Origin: Desulfobacterales bacterium
GTDB taxonomy: Bacteria; Desulfobacterota; Desulfobacteria; Desulfobacterales; 4be13
Assembly (NCBI GenBank): GCA_029934695.1
Contig: JAOZLU010000276.1
Span: forward strand, 1 to 7,945
Length of the DNA stretch: 7,945 nucleotides
Reading direction: 5' to 3'
Part shown: positions 1 through 6,380 of the stretch, piece after piece
How the letters are laid out: every line of letters starts with the position of its first letter
Numbering within the stretch: position 1 is the stretch's first letter
The notes under the pieces: model-generated
Told to the model about the DNA's origin: nothing
The model's input: only the letters and a program-made list of their open reading frames with translations
The model's database searches: none
Translations under genes and position numbers: made by a program

Positions 1-28
1 TAAGGTTTGGGAATTTGAATTTTGGTCA

Positions 29-159
29 TTGAGATTTATTTGTTATTTGTCATTTGAGATTTATTTGTTATTTGTCATTTGTTATTTGTTATTTGAGATT
101 TATTTGTCATTTGTTATTTGTTATTTGAGATTTATTTGTCATTTATTTGTCATTTATTT
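29..159. repeat. AT-rich composite minisatellite (11-mer plus 7-mer units)
   Basis: The plus strand is built from two word types: an 11-mer GAGATTTATTT starting at 31, 56, 95 and 127, separated by 2, 4 and 3 copies of a 7-mer GTYATTT. It ends with two 11-mers GTCATTTATTT (138-159). The intervals of 25, 39 and 32 bp fit exactly 11 + 7n. The array overlaps the end of the oxidoreductase gene, so the last residues of that protein (QINDK) are encoded by repeat sequence. No terminator is visible in the array. Confidence 0.9.
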
Positions 160-2230
160 GCTGAATCCTGCATCGGAGCCCCTTGAGGTTGGGTGTGCCG
201 AATTCTCTGCCGAGTTTTTCCGCGGAGGTGAGGATATTGAAGTTGGATTTTTCCCATTCATACTGATTCTCCGCTCTTCCTTCGGGGAACCACCATCCAT
301 AAGCTGCATACACAATCCCGGGAAGAACTGTGTCGGAGAGATGTGCAAACTGGGTGATGCTGCCGGAGCGTGTTTCAATCTGCACTTCATCTCCCTCACG
401 GATGCTGTATGCCGCGGCTGTATCAGGATGAATTTCCGTGACAGGCCGGGGGCTGCGTTTCCTCAGTTTTTCCACCCATCGGTAAGACGAATGGAGATAA
501 TACCGGTCTTTCGCGCTGGTCAATACCAGGGGATAGTCCGGGTCATCGGCCTCAGGGGGGCCGGTAAATTCCGGCAGGGGAGGAAGACTGAATTTCTCAG
601 CCCGGCTCAGACGCAGCTCAACTTTGCCGGTGGGTGTTTTGAAACCTGATTTCAGGTATTTCTGAAACTGATCCGCTCCTTTCAAATATCCCTGTTCTGC
701 AAACTGGTCATAACTGAGCCCGCTCGGCTTCAGGAGCGCATCCAGGAAGTTCTCATAATCGTCATGCCAGTATTCCCCGGAAGTGAGCTGTTTGCCCAGT
801 TCATTCAATATTTTCATGTCCGGCCAACAGTCCTCGGGCGGGTCAACCACTTTGGGGCGGGCCAGAATATATCCGTGCCCAAGCCCGTAATGGCCGATAT
901 CGTTGAATTCAAAGTGCGTGGCCGCTGGAAGCACAATATCCGCAAGGGAAGCCGTGGGTGTCATGAAGATATCGGCCACGGCAGAAAAATCAAGTTTCAT
1001 CAGGGCATCAAAAGTTCCCTGACTGTCCGCGTACCCTACCAGAGGGTTAGAATATTGTATGTATGCCCCTTTCACCGGGTAGGGAAATTCTTTCTGCACA
1101 GCCTCTTTGAAAAACGCAGGAGGAACCGTCATCAGCCGGGGGATGGTGTCATGAGAGGCATGGATCATCTCTTTGGGCTTTGAGGGGATCAGATCGGCTC
1201 TCACAAACTTGCCAAGAGAGAGAATGTCAGGCTCGTTTGCATGAATATTGCCCCCGGGAATATCAAGATTTCCGCATATCGCCATCAGACAGACAAGGGC
1301 GCGGGCCGAGTCAAAGATGTTGATGTTCTGCTCAATGGCGTTTCCCCACTGAATGGCAGCCGGATGAGATTCCGCGTAACGCCTTGCAGCCTCCCGGATG
1401 AGATTCGCGGGAACCCGGGTGATTTCAGTCATCTTTTCCGGTGCATAGTCCCTGACGTGCGCCGCTAGTTCGTCAAAACCATGGGTCCGGTTTTGAACAA
1501 AGTCTTTATCATACAGCTGCTCTTCAATAACGACATTCAGAAACGCCAGGGCCAGGGCATTGTCTGTTCCGGGATTTATCTGGAGAAAGAATTTCGATTT
1601 CTTTGCAAGCTCCCTCTTCCTCGGATCAATGACAATCAGTTCGGTTCCCTGTCTCACCTGGTCTGTGAGCAGTTTGCATATTTCGCCTTCCTCATTGGTG
1701 GCAGTGATGTTGCTCCCCCAGAGCATCACCAGCTTGCTTTTGTGATGAAAATCCGCCACAGGATAAAATCCGCAGGTATGCATTCCGGTGATTTCACGGG
1801 GCGCGTGACAGACATCCTGAACCGCAACCACATTGGGCGAACCAAAAATGTTTGCCAGACGGATCAGAACAAAATGCTCCAGTCCTTTGGGCATTCCCTG
1901 ACAGAAGGCCACGGATCTGGCACCGTGTTCTTCCTTAATTTTTAGCAGGTTTTCGGAGATGGTTCCAAGGGCCTCTTCCCATGATATTCTCTCCCATTTT
2001 CCTTCCCCGCGGTCTCCGATCCTTTTCAGGGGATGCCTGAGACGAGAAGGATGGGTGAGACGATCCGGAGATGCCAGTCCTTTGGGGCAGACATAGCCTC
2101 TGTTCAGGAAACCGTCCGGGTCGCCTTTGATATCCACAATTTTATTGTCTCTGACACCGACCAGCAGCGCGCAGCCCCCGTGGTCCATCCTGGCGCAGTG
2201 GGTTTTTGTCCAATGAATTTTGTTTGTCAT
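143..2230 (-). CDS. Molybdopterin oxidoreductase, DMSO reductase superfamily, acetylene-hydratase-like
   Basis: A 695-aa bis-pterin Mo/W enzyme of full family length. The N-terminal iron-sulfur region has Cys12, Cys20 and Cys48 (YVCPKG), but the usual second cysteine is absent: the stretch reads HCARMDHGGC, with Asp16 and His17 between the outer cysteines. The pterin-binding core follows, including a likely metal ligand Cys141 (VCHAPR), SNPLVGYA around 394-401, MTPTASLADIVLP around 423-435, and a C-terminal molydop-binding domain from about 565 (YPLVLTSAKDRYYLHSSYRW) to NLKGLR at 681-686. From memory, the alignment is best with Pelobacter acetylene hydratase, including its active-site Asp next to the cluster. 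No twin-arginine signal, so it should be cytoplasmic. No electron-transfer partner subunit is in the window, so the substrate is unknown. An ATG 17 codons upstream (2281) is open, but it begins inside repeat sequence and has no ribosome site. The chosen ATG has GAGGTG 5 nt upstream. Confidence 0.9.
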   Translation of the reverse strand: MTNKIHWTKTHCARMDHGGCALLVGVRDNKIVDIKGDPDGFLNRGYVCPKGLASPDRLTHPSRLRHPLKRIGDRGEGKWERISWEEALGTISENLLKIKEEHGARSVAFCQGMPKGLEHFVLIRLANIFGSPNVVAVQDVCHAPREITGMHTCGFYPVADFHHKSKLVMLWGSNITATNEEGEICKLLTDQVRQGTELIVIDPRKRELAKKSKFFLQINPGTDNALALAFLNVVIEEQLYDKDFVQNRTHGFDELAAHVRDYAPEKMTEITRVPANLIREAARRYAESHPAAIQWGNAIEQNINIFDSARALVCLMAICGNLDIPGGNIHANEPDILSLGKFVRADLIPSKPKEMIHASHDTIPRLMTVPPAFFKEAVQKEFPYPVKGAYIQYSNPLVGYADSQGTFDALMKLDFSAVADIFMTPTASLADIVLPAATHFEFNDIGHYGLGHGYILARPKVVDPPEDCWPDMKILNELGKQLTSGEYWHDDYENFLDALLKPSGLSYDQFAEQGYLKGADQFQKYLKSGFKTPTGKVELRLSRAEKFSLPPLPEFTGPPEADDPDYPLVLTSAKDRYYLHSSYRWVEKLRKRSPRPVTEIHPDTAAAYSIREGDEVQIETRSGSITQFAHLSDTVLPGIVYAAYGWWFPEGRAENQYEWEKSNFNILTSAEKLGREFGTPNLKGLRCRIQQINDK

Positions 2231-2235
2231 ACTGG

Positions 2236-2241
2236 CACCTC
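2236..2241 (-). promoter_or_regulatory. Ribosome binding site fixing the oxidoreductase start
   Basis: On the minus strand GAGGTG lies 5 nt before the ATG at 2230-2228. It decides against the longer reading that starts at 2281, whose extra residues (MKFICYL...) are a translation of the AT-rich repeat. Confidence 0.75.
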
Positions 2242-2260
2242 GTTGTTTAAAAATTGTCGT

Positions 2261-2281
2261 CAAATAACAAATAAATTTCAA
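2261..2281. repeat. Inverted copy of the left-end minisatellite unit
   Basis: On the minus strand this reads TTGAAATTTATTTG followed by TTATTTG. It differs at one of 21 positions from the plus-strand sequence at 29-49 (and again at 54-74). The copies are in opposite orientation and enclose the oxidoreductase gene. Confidence 0.8.
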
Positions 2282-2358
2282 GCATCAAACATCAGCATTT
2301 CACGCTAAATGCCCCGATAACAGTAGTCCATGCTGTGGCTGAGATGGGCCCGGCTCAT

Positions 2359-2628
2359 CTATACTCTTCCAAGCAACTTGTTATAGTCTTCATGGCTCCC
2401 GATCCACATCCATACGACGCTATTGTCATATCGTTTTGCAATCGCACGATAACGGTAGCCAATTTTTATCCGCCAGATATCGGGTCTGATTTCCTCAAAT
2501 TTCAGGGAGGGATGAAAAGGGTCTTCTTTCCAAAGCTTGTAAGAATTGTCTGCAAGTGTGCGGATTTTTCCCGGCAAATTCCAGTAGCATTTCCAGAACC
2601 GCTTTGTCGGCAGAGATATTATGGCCAT
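2359..2628 (-). CDS. RelE/ParE-family toxin-like protein (putative mRNA interferase)
   Basis: An 89-aa protein with the RelE/ParE-like fold signature: an N-terminal helical part with LPGKIRTLADNSYKLW at about 18-33, then a strand-rich half IWRIKIGYRYRAIAKRYDN (51-69) and VVWMWIGSHEDYNKLL (71-86). The WRIKIGYRYRAIA and IGSHEDY stretches are typical of RelE-like toxins that cut mRNA at the ribosome; the activity here is inferred. The ATG lies inside the last codons of the upstream antitoxin gene (10-bp overlap), with AAGGA 9 nt upstream, so translation is probably coupled to the antitoxin. Length is normal for the family and no frame break is seen. Confidence 0.82.
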   Translation of the reverse strand: MAIISLPTKRFWKCYWNLPGKIRTLADNSYKLWKEDPFHPSLKFEEIRPDIWRIKIGYRYRAIAKRYDNSVVWMWIGSHEDYNKLLGRV

Positions 2629-3092
2629 GGCTGAATATCCTTATTTTCCATCGCCGCATCTGCCTCACGAATGAGAAAATCAAGATTCCCCTCATCAAAA
2701 TCCCTGGCAATCTGACGATCCCACTCATCTCGACCTCCGGCCTTCTGCAAATCTTTCAAAAACTTCAAAACAGATTCAAGCTCGTCAGGAAGAAATTTGT
2801 CAATCGTATGTTGTATCCTGCTTTTCATTTCAGCAAGTCCGTCAGTTGTCTCCTTTGCATCATTCCTCAAAAACGTCTCATCCGTTAATTTGAAACCATC
2901 CTTAACTGCATAATCTGTTTTTCCCTTCAGAATACCCATTTGATAGGATTTCTTCTCCGCAAAAGCATTGCAAACCTCTGGCCCGTATTTCTGTAGAACA
3001 ATGACCTCCACCTCTGACTGTTCAAAATATCTGGGCAGATTCAAAACAAGCTGCCCGTTTTTCACAACTGCATATTCTCTTATTGCCTGCAT
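2619..3092 (-). CDS. Antitoxin partner of the RelE-like toxin, apparently composite
   Basis: A 157-aa acidic protein, about twice the usual antitoxin length. Residues 1-35 (REYAVVKNGQLVLNLP, VEVIVL) look like a small swapped-hairpin or DUF2281-like DNA-binding unit. Residues 50-76 (MGILKGKTDYAVKDGF, KLTDETFL) resemble the tail often seen after such units. Residues 89-115 (MKSRIQHTIDKFLPDEL, VLKFLKDL) begin a second antitoxin-like helical module, followed by DEWDRQIARDFDEGNLDFL (122-140) and IREADAAM. That tail is typical of the toxin-neutralising end of antitoxins paired with RelE-like toxins. The ATG has GAGGAG 7 nt upstream. The gene overlaps the toxin by 10 bp; family precedent suggests autorepression of the operon, but no operator could be assigned. 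Confidence 0.75.
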   Translation of the reverse strand: MQAIREYAVVKNGQLVLNLPRYFEQSEVEVIVLQKYGPEVCNAFAEKKSYQMGILKGKTDYAVKDGFKLTDETFLRNDAKETTDGLAEMKSRIQHTIDKFLPDELESVLKFLKDLQKAGGRDEWDRQIARDFDEGNLDFLIREADAAMENKDIQPWP

Positions 3093-3150
3093 GTTATTTC
3101 TCCTCTGTGAATCAAAATATGTTCAATGATTTTAAGAATGTCTTTTGGGG

Positions 3151-3203
3151 AGCAAAAATTCGGTAACAGCAGTCACGTTCTGAGTGAATCCATTTTTTGC
3201 ACT
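3151..3203. repeat. Degenerate long palindrome with GCAAAAAT / ATTTTTTGC arms
   Basis: The left arm AGCAAAAATTC and right arm GAATCCATTTTTTGCACT are imperfectly complementary and enclose about 25 nt. The arms resemble those of the cleaner palindrome at 4081-4112, and a lone half-site GTGCAAAAATT lies at 3570-3580. It fills most of the gap between the RHH gene and the antitoxin-toxin operon. Confidence 0.4.
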
Positions 3204-3218
3204 CCTTCCGGGGCTGGG

Positions 3219-3527
3219 CTATTCCAATCCTTTCAGTTTCTCCTTATTCTCACGCAGCATCTCACAAAGCCCTGCCCAAATGATAAAATCTTCCGTGTCA
3301 TCTGTCATGCCCTGCTCAAACTGACGGTGGAATTCTCCGGCAGACATATGATACCTGTCTTCAAACTCCCTGATATCCAGTTGGATATTGAATATTCCTT
3401 TTTTCAACTCCGCAATCTGATAGGAAATAATATTCTGTGCAAATATTTCCTGATCATGCGTATATTCCAGAATTTTTTTTAATCGCCTTTCAGTCCGGGG
3501 TTTTATGTGTAATTGTAAATTTAACAT
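3219..3527 (-). CDS. Small ribbon-helix-helix antitoxin-like protein, no adjacent toxin
   Basis: A 102-aa protein. Residues 2-10 (LNLQLHIKP) can form the DNA-contacting strand, followed by two helices, TERRLKKILEYTHD (12-25) and QEIFAQNIISYQIAELKK (26-43), the layout of RHH regulators. The C-terminal half, DIREFEDRYHMSAGEF (51-66) and DDTEDFIIWAGLCEMLRENK (76-95), matches, from memory, a recurring small antitoxin family often next to short toxins of other classes. No toxin is evident in the 126 bp downstream or the 154 bp upstream, so it is called an orphan. An earlier in-frame ATG at 3575 gives a basic 16-residue extension without support; the chosen ATG has GGAGGA close upstream. Confidence 0.65.
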   Translation of the reverse strand: MLNLQLHIKPRTERRLKKILEYTHDQEIFAQNIISYQIAELKKGIFNIQLDIREFEDRYHMSAGEFHRQFEQGMTDDTEDFIIWAGLCEMLRENKEKLKGLE

Positions 3528-3530
3528 AGC

Positions 3531-3536
3531 TCCTCC
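3531..3536 (-). promoter_or_regulatory. Ribosome binding site fixing the RHH gene start
   Basis: The minus strand reads AAAGGAGGAGCTATG, an almost ideal Shine-Dalgarno match. It selects the ATG at 3527 rather than the one at 3575. Confidence 0.75.
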
Positions 3537-3593
3537 TTTATCTTTCCTCCTTCTCTTACAAAAGTACCTGTGCAAAAATTCATAATATTTTCA

Positions 3594-3625
3594 CACAAAG
3601 CCACAAAGCTCACAAAGATACAAAG
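3594..3625. repeat. CACAAAG short direct repeats
   Basis: CACAAAG occurs at 3594, 3602 and 3611, with a variant TACAAAG at 3619 (spacing 8, 9 and 8 bp). A further CACAAAG at 3660 lies in the loop and arm of the adjacent hairpin. This intergenic array has no coding sense. Confidence 0.75.
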
Positions 3626-3637
3626 GTATGGATCAGC

Positions 3638-3677
3638 GAGCCGGGTTTTTCTTTCTGGACACAAAGAAACCCGGCTC
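3638..3677. repeat. Strong intergenic hairpin downstream of moaE
   Basis: GAGCCGGGTTT (3638-3648) pairs perfectly with AAACCCGGCTC (3667-3677). After a 2-nt bulge, CTTT (3651-3654) pairs with AAAG (3663-3666), leaving an 8-nt loop. It begins 4 bp beyond the moaE stop codon. No U-tract follows on either strand, so it is not a canonical Rho-independent terminator; it could protect the moaE transcript 3' end or be a repeat-family member. Confidence 0.7.
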
Positions 3678-3681
3678 TGCT

Positions 3682-4038
3682 TCACACAAAAAACTCTGTC
3701 TTTTTCGTAACCGTTGACTTGATGGCGTTCAGGGTGTCGCTCAATGTTGCAATCACATTGTCACGTATATCACCTGCAACAACGAGAAACATCACATCAT
3801 CCCCCAGTGACAGTTTTCCTTCGGCAATTTCAACAAGGATTTCAACGATTCCGGGCCGTTTTTTATGCTCGGTGATGATCTCCTGCAATTTTTGGTGATC
3901 CACGGTGATGCTCAATCCTGATACGCTTCGACCATCCCGCGATGTCCCCCGGACAACGCCGTTGTGGCACAGGATCATTCCTGCCTTGTCATAATCCGGG
4001 TGTTTTTTGACTTTATCAATAAGATGTGCAAGATTCAT
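3682..4038 (-). CDS. moaE: MoaE-like molybdopterin synthase catalytic subunit
   Basis: A 118-aa MoaE homologue. MoaE, with sulfur-carrying MoaD, converts cyclic pyranopterin monophosphate to molybdopterin in the cytoplasm. GMILCHNGVVRGTSRDG (20-36) corresponds to the GAVVTFTGKVR region of E. coli MoaE, and LSLGDDVMFLVVAGDIRDN (77-94) to its LWPGDEIVFVGVTSAHR region. Arg30 and Arg92 match conserved arginines; Lys107 and Lys112/113 sit near the two catalytic lysines. The lysine spacing is 5-6 instead of 7, and the C-terminal extension of E. coli MoaE (about 150 aa) is missing. The protein may be a divergent MoaE clade of anaerobes rather than a verified synthase. The start has AGGAGG 4 nt upstream. 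Nearby mobA and oxidoreductase genes fit a cofactor role. No moaD is in the window. Confidence 0.8.
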   Translation of the reverse strand: MNLAHLIDKVKKHPDYDKAGMILCHNGVVRGTSRDGRSVSGLSITVDHQKLQEIITEHKKRPGIVEILVEIAEGKLSLGDDVMFLVVAGDIRDNVIATLSDTLNAIKSTVTKKTEFFV

Positions 4039-4051
4039 AATACCTCCTAAA

Positions 4052-4079
4052 TTTTAGGTTTTAGGTTTTAAGTTTTAGG
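4052..4079. repeat. Four tandem TTTTAGG heptamers upstream of moaE
   Basis: The plus strand reads TTTTAGG, TTTTAGG, TTTTAAG, TTTTAGG from 4052 to 4079, three exact and one with a single change. The block ends 3 bp from the moaE Shine-Dalgarno sequence (4043-4048), so it lies in the mRNA leader or promoter zone of that gene. Confidence 0.85.
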
Positions 4080-4080
4080 A

Positions 4081-4112
4081 GTGCAAAAATTAAGCGAAGC
4101 GATTTTTTGCAC
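4081..4112. repeat. Palindrome with GTGCAAAAA arms and GCGAAGCGA loop
   Basis: GTGCAAAAA (4081-4089) pairs with TTTTTGCAC (4104-4112), a 9-bp perfect stem with a 14-nt loop containing AAGCGAAGCGA. It lies between the NACHT gene stop and moaE. No T-tract follows on the minus strand, so a terminator role is not supported. Its loop core also occurs in the palindrome at 7763-7789. Confidence 0.75.
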
Positions 4113-4151
4113 CATGCGTTCTCCCCGATCCCCTAATTTTTAAACCGCTGA

Positions 4152-6380
4152 TTAATCCGGCGGTGGCACCAGCAAACGCTCTTCAATGGCGTTTCGATCT
4201 GAAACATAAGCAACTTCCAAGCAGTCAATGAGTAATTTTGTAGCATACAAATACTGCTCAACATGCTCGGCTTCTTTTTCTGTAAATTCATAGTCTTCGA
4301 TGGTAAAATGGGTACGCATAATGTCTGACAGAGCATCAGCGAATTTTTTCCACTCTTCACGAGAAGCTTCTTCTGAAGGAATTAAAATCAAAGAAACTAT
4401 TGCACTTCTTGTTTGAAATGGTCTGGCTTCTATGTCTATCTTATATGCTTCTTCCTCTGCTTTGGTTAGAAGTCTTCTGAGTCTGTCATCACTGACAACA
4501 AAATCATCTAACCTCTTCATGAATATTTCAAAGAACTCATCAGCATCGTCAAGCATTTCAGCAGTCAAAACAAAAATTTCACGCCAGGTTTCATCGGTGA
4601 GATGCTCCTGAATCAAGTGTTTCAAAGTGTCTTTATGGTGGGCAACGATATATTTGGCAGTGTAATATTCCTGAAAAGTCAGGTGAGAGAATGAGTAAAT
4701 TCCCTGGGCCCGCTCAACAAAAATACCATGCTGGGCCTCAATGGCCTTTATGACCGTAGCACCGTCAATATCCTCTTGGGCATCACTTGGCGGCAGATTC
4801 TTCAGATATGCGGCAACTTTTTCTCCGAGACGATCCAGTTTAATCAGGTATTCCCCATCTTCAAATGTTTCATAAGCAATACGGGTGAACATCTGGCGTT
4901 TTCTGCCGAGTGAGAGTTTCTGATATATCTCATCCCGTTTAATTTTGCGGCTCACATCCCATTTTCTCAGCAAGGTATCAATGGCTTCTTCATATATTTC
5001 AGAGCGGCGGGAGGGAAAGCTGAGGGTTTCCTCAAATCCAATACATAAAAGCGTGAGGAGCAGCGGGCTTTTCCCAAGGTCACGAAGGCGGTCATTTCGG
5101 ATATCGTCAAATTCTTTCAGGAAATTGTCTGCAATCTGATCGTCGCGGGTAAACCACTTATAGACAAACATTTTTATCTGAGCTTCATCAAAATCCGCCA
5201 TTTCAACATAAGTGAAATCTTCAAAGCGATATTCAGACGCAGCCACACGACAGGTAACAACAAACTTGCTCTTATCATGCGTTTTGCTAAATGCGATCAG
5301 TTCCTGGATCACCTGATTTCGTAAACCCTTTTCCTTATTGACCTCATCTAAGGCATCGCACAGGATAATTGCCCTGCCCTGTTTCAGAATATCTGTGATA
5401 AAGGGCTGGGCATCAGGAAAATCACAAATTTCAAATTGCCGGGTGATGAAATCGAACAGAGACAGCCCTGATTCTGAAAAACTTCTCAGTGAGACAAAGA
5501 TCGGAACATAATCCAGTTTGTCCTCAGTCGCTTTCAGCGTGACATGCTTGAGGAATGTGGTCTTGCCGGAACCGGGTTTTCCCAGGATAAAAAGTTTTTG
5601 CGCTTCCTGAACAGCCTTTAGGCCATCTTTTCCTTTTTCAATGGCCTTTCCAAAAGAGGTTTTGCGCCGATAGATTTCTTCAAGCAGTTCCCACGGACCC
5701 CGGCGGAAAGCAGAGGGTGTGCTAAGTACATTGACGTGAGTAAAAATATCCTCCAAAGTTACAGGCGTGGCCATGCGCCAAATCTGCATGGTGCCGTATA
5801 ATGCTTTCATTCTGTCCAAATATTTCTGAAGCGAGCTTTTTTCGATAATGCTCGCTTCTGCCCGAACAAACGCACTGCGGACAGACCAGAAATCCGGGGC
5901 ACGGTGGGCAAATTCAACTTCAAGGCTGTAAGGCAGGACGAGAAGCAACGGTCCGGGAGTGCCTTCCATGAGGGTGTTTCGCACCTCGTTCATGCGCTGG
6001 AAAAGGATTATCCAGCCTTCCCTGTCTTCCTCCCCAGCATTGGAAGCGTCAATGACAAGCACCTTGTTCTCATCATCCTTATCTTCCCAATAATAGAGCG
6101 GTTCAAGAATCTGTGCCACGAGCATCTTGAACGTGGCAGGTTCCTTATCTTTTCCTGTGAAAGCAAAGCGGACAAACCGGACCGGCTCACCGCGCACATC
6201 CGCCACCCCCTGTTCAAGAACTTCCAGTGCTGCTTTTGCCTGAAACGCTGATTCACATGACATTATTGTAAAATTCAGCTTTTCAGCAAGGGCAATGGAA
6301 TCAATGAGAAAGTCAATTCTCTCCTCTTGCCGGAGCTTCTTCTTTAATTTTTCAAAACGGTCATGTTCATCTCTTATCAT
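4152..6380 (-). CDS. NACHT-domain STAND ATPase with degenerate N-terminal NTPase-like domain
   Basis: A 742-aa soluble protein. Residues 1-175 look like a P-loop-derived domain that has lost its Walker A: a strand VLVIDAS at 107-113 and the signature APDFWSVRS at 161-169, which I recall from N-terminal domains of bacterial STAND/TPR proteins. The NACHT core follows: Walker A GKPGSGKTT (267-275), Walker B IILCDALDE (338-346), sensor-type TCR (376-378), GKSPLLLTLLC (436-446), and the NACHT-distal FSHLTFQEYYTAKYI (564-578). Residues 580-742 are acidic and probably helical; no LRR, WD40 or TPR repeats are apparent. No nuclease, TIR, protease or membrane effector is recognisable. The ATG overlaps the preceding ATPase stop by one base (TGATG), with AGGAGA 6 nt upstream, so the two are co-translated. 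Bacterial NACHT proteins include anti-phage defence proteins; that role here is inference. Confidence 0.88.
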   Translation of the reverse strand: MIRDEHDRFEKLKKKLRQEERIDFLIDSIALAEKLNFTIMSCESAFQAKAALEVLEQGVADVRGEPVRFVRFAFTGKDKEPATFKMLVAQILEPLYYWEDKDDENKVLVIDASNAGEEDREGWIILFQRMNEVRNTLMEGTPGPLLLVLPYSLEVEFAHRAPDFWSVRSAFVRAEASIIEKSSLQKYLDRMKALYGTMQIWRMATPVTLEDIFTHVNVLSTPSAFRRGPWELLEEIYRRKTSFGKAIEKGKDGLKAVQEAQKLFILGKPGSGKTTFLKHVTLKATEDKLDYVPIFVSLRSFSESGLSLFDFITRQFEICDFPDAQPFITDILKQGRAIILCDALDEVNKEKGLRNQVIQELIAFSKTHDKSKFVVTCRVAASEYRFEDFTYVEMADFDEAQIKMFVYKWFTRDDQIADNFLKEFDDIRNDRLRDLGKSPLLLTLLCIGFEETLSFPSRRSEIYEEAIDTLLRKWDVSRKIKRDEIYQKLSLGRKRQMFTRIAYETFEDGEYLIKLDRLGEKVAAYLKNLPPSDAQEDIDGATVIKAIEAQHGIFVERAQGIYSFSHLTFQEYYTAKYIVAHHKDTLKHLIQEHLTDETWREIFVLTAEMLDDADEFFEIFMKRLDDFVVSDDRLRRLLTKAEEEAYKIDIEARPFQTRSAIVSLILIPSEEASREEWKKFADALSDIMRTHFTIEDYEFTEKEAEHVEQYLYATKLLIDCLEVAYVSDRNAIEERLLVPPPD

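Noticed and set aside
29..159. Possible CRISPR array
   Set aside because: Units are 7 and 11 bp with no unique spacers of suitable length.
29..649. Plus-strand 206-codon ORF
   Set aside because: Its start is a translation of the AT-rich minisatellite and the rest is antisense to the oxidoreductase.
764..1945. Plus-strand ORFs of 139, 75 and 154 codons
   Set aside because: They lie antisense to the well-supported oxidoreductase, resemble no family and lack ribosome sites.
2231..2281. 17-residue N-terminal extension of the oxidoreductase
   Set aside because: It is encoded partly by repeat sequence, has no Shine-Dalgarno site, and precedes an ATG that has one.
2295..2312. Hairpin GCATTT-CACGCT-AAATGC downstream of the toxin gene
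   Set aside because: Only a 6-bp AT-rich stem without a T-tract; could be chance.
3151..3203. Integron attC site next to the toxin-antitoxin genes
   Set aside because: No recognisable GTTRRRY core pairs and no integrase or cassette array in the window.
3093..3218. Remnant toxin reading frame, e.g. minus-strand SPKDILKIIEHILIHRG
   Set aside because: A short open stretch in AT-rich DNA, not matching a toxin family I recognise and overlapping the palindrome arms.
3638..3677. Rho-independent terminator for moaE
   Set aside because: The stem is strong but no T-tract follows on either strand; kept only as a hairpin.
4133..4360. Minus-strand 75-codon ORF overlapping the NACHT 3' end
   Set aside because: It is a frame-shifted shadow of the NACHT gene, with no initiation signal.
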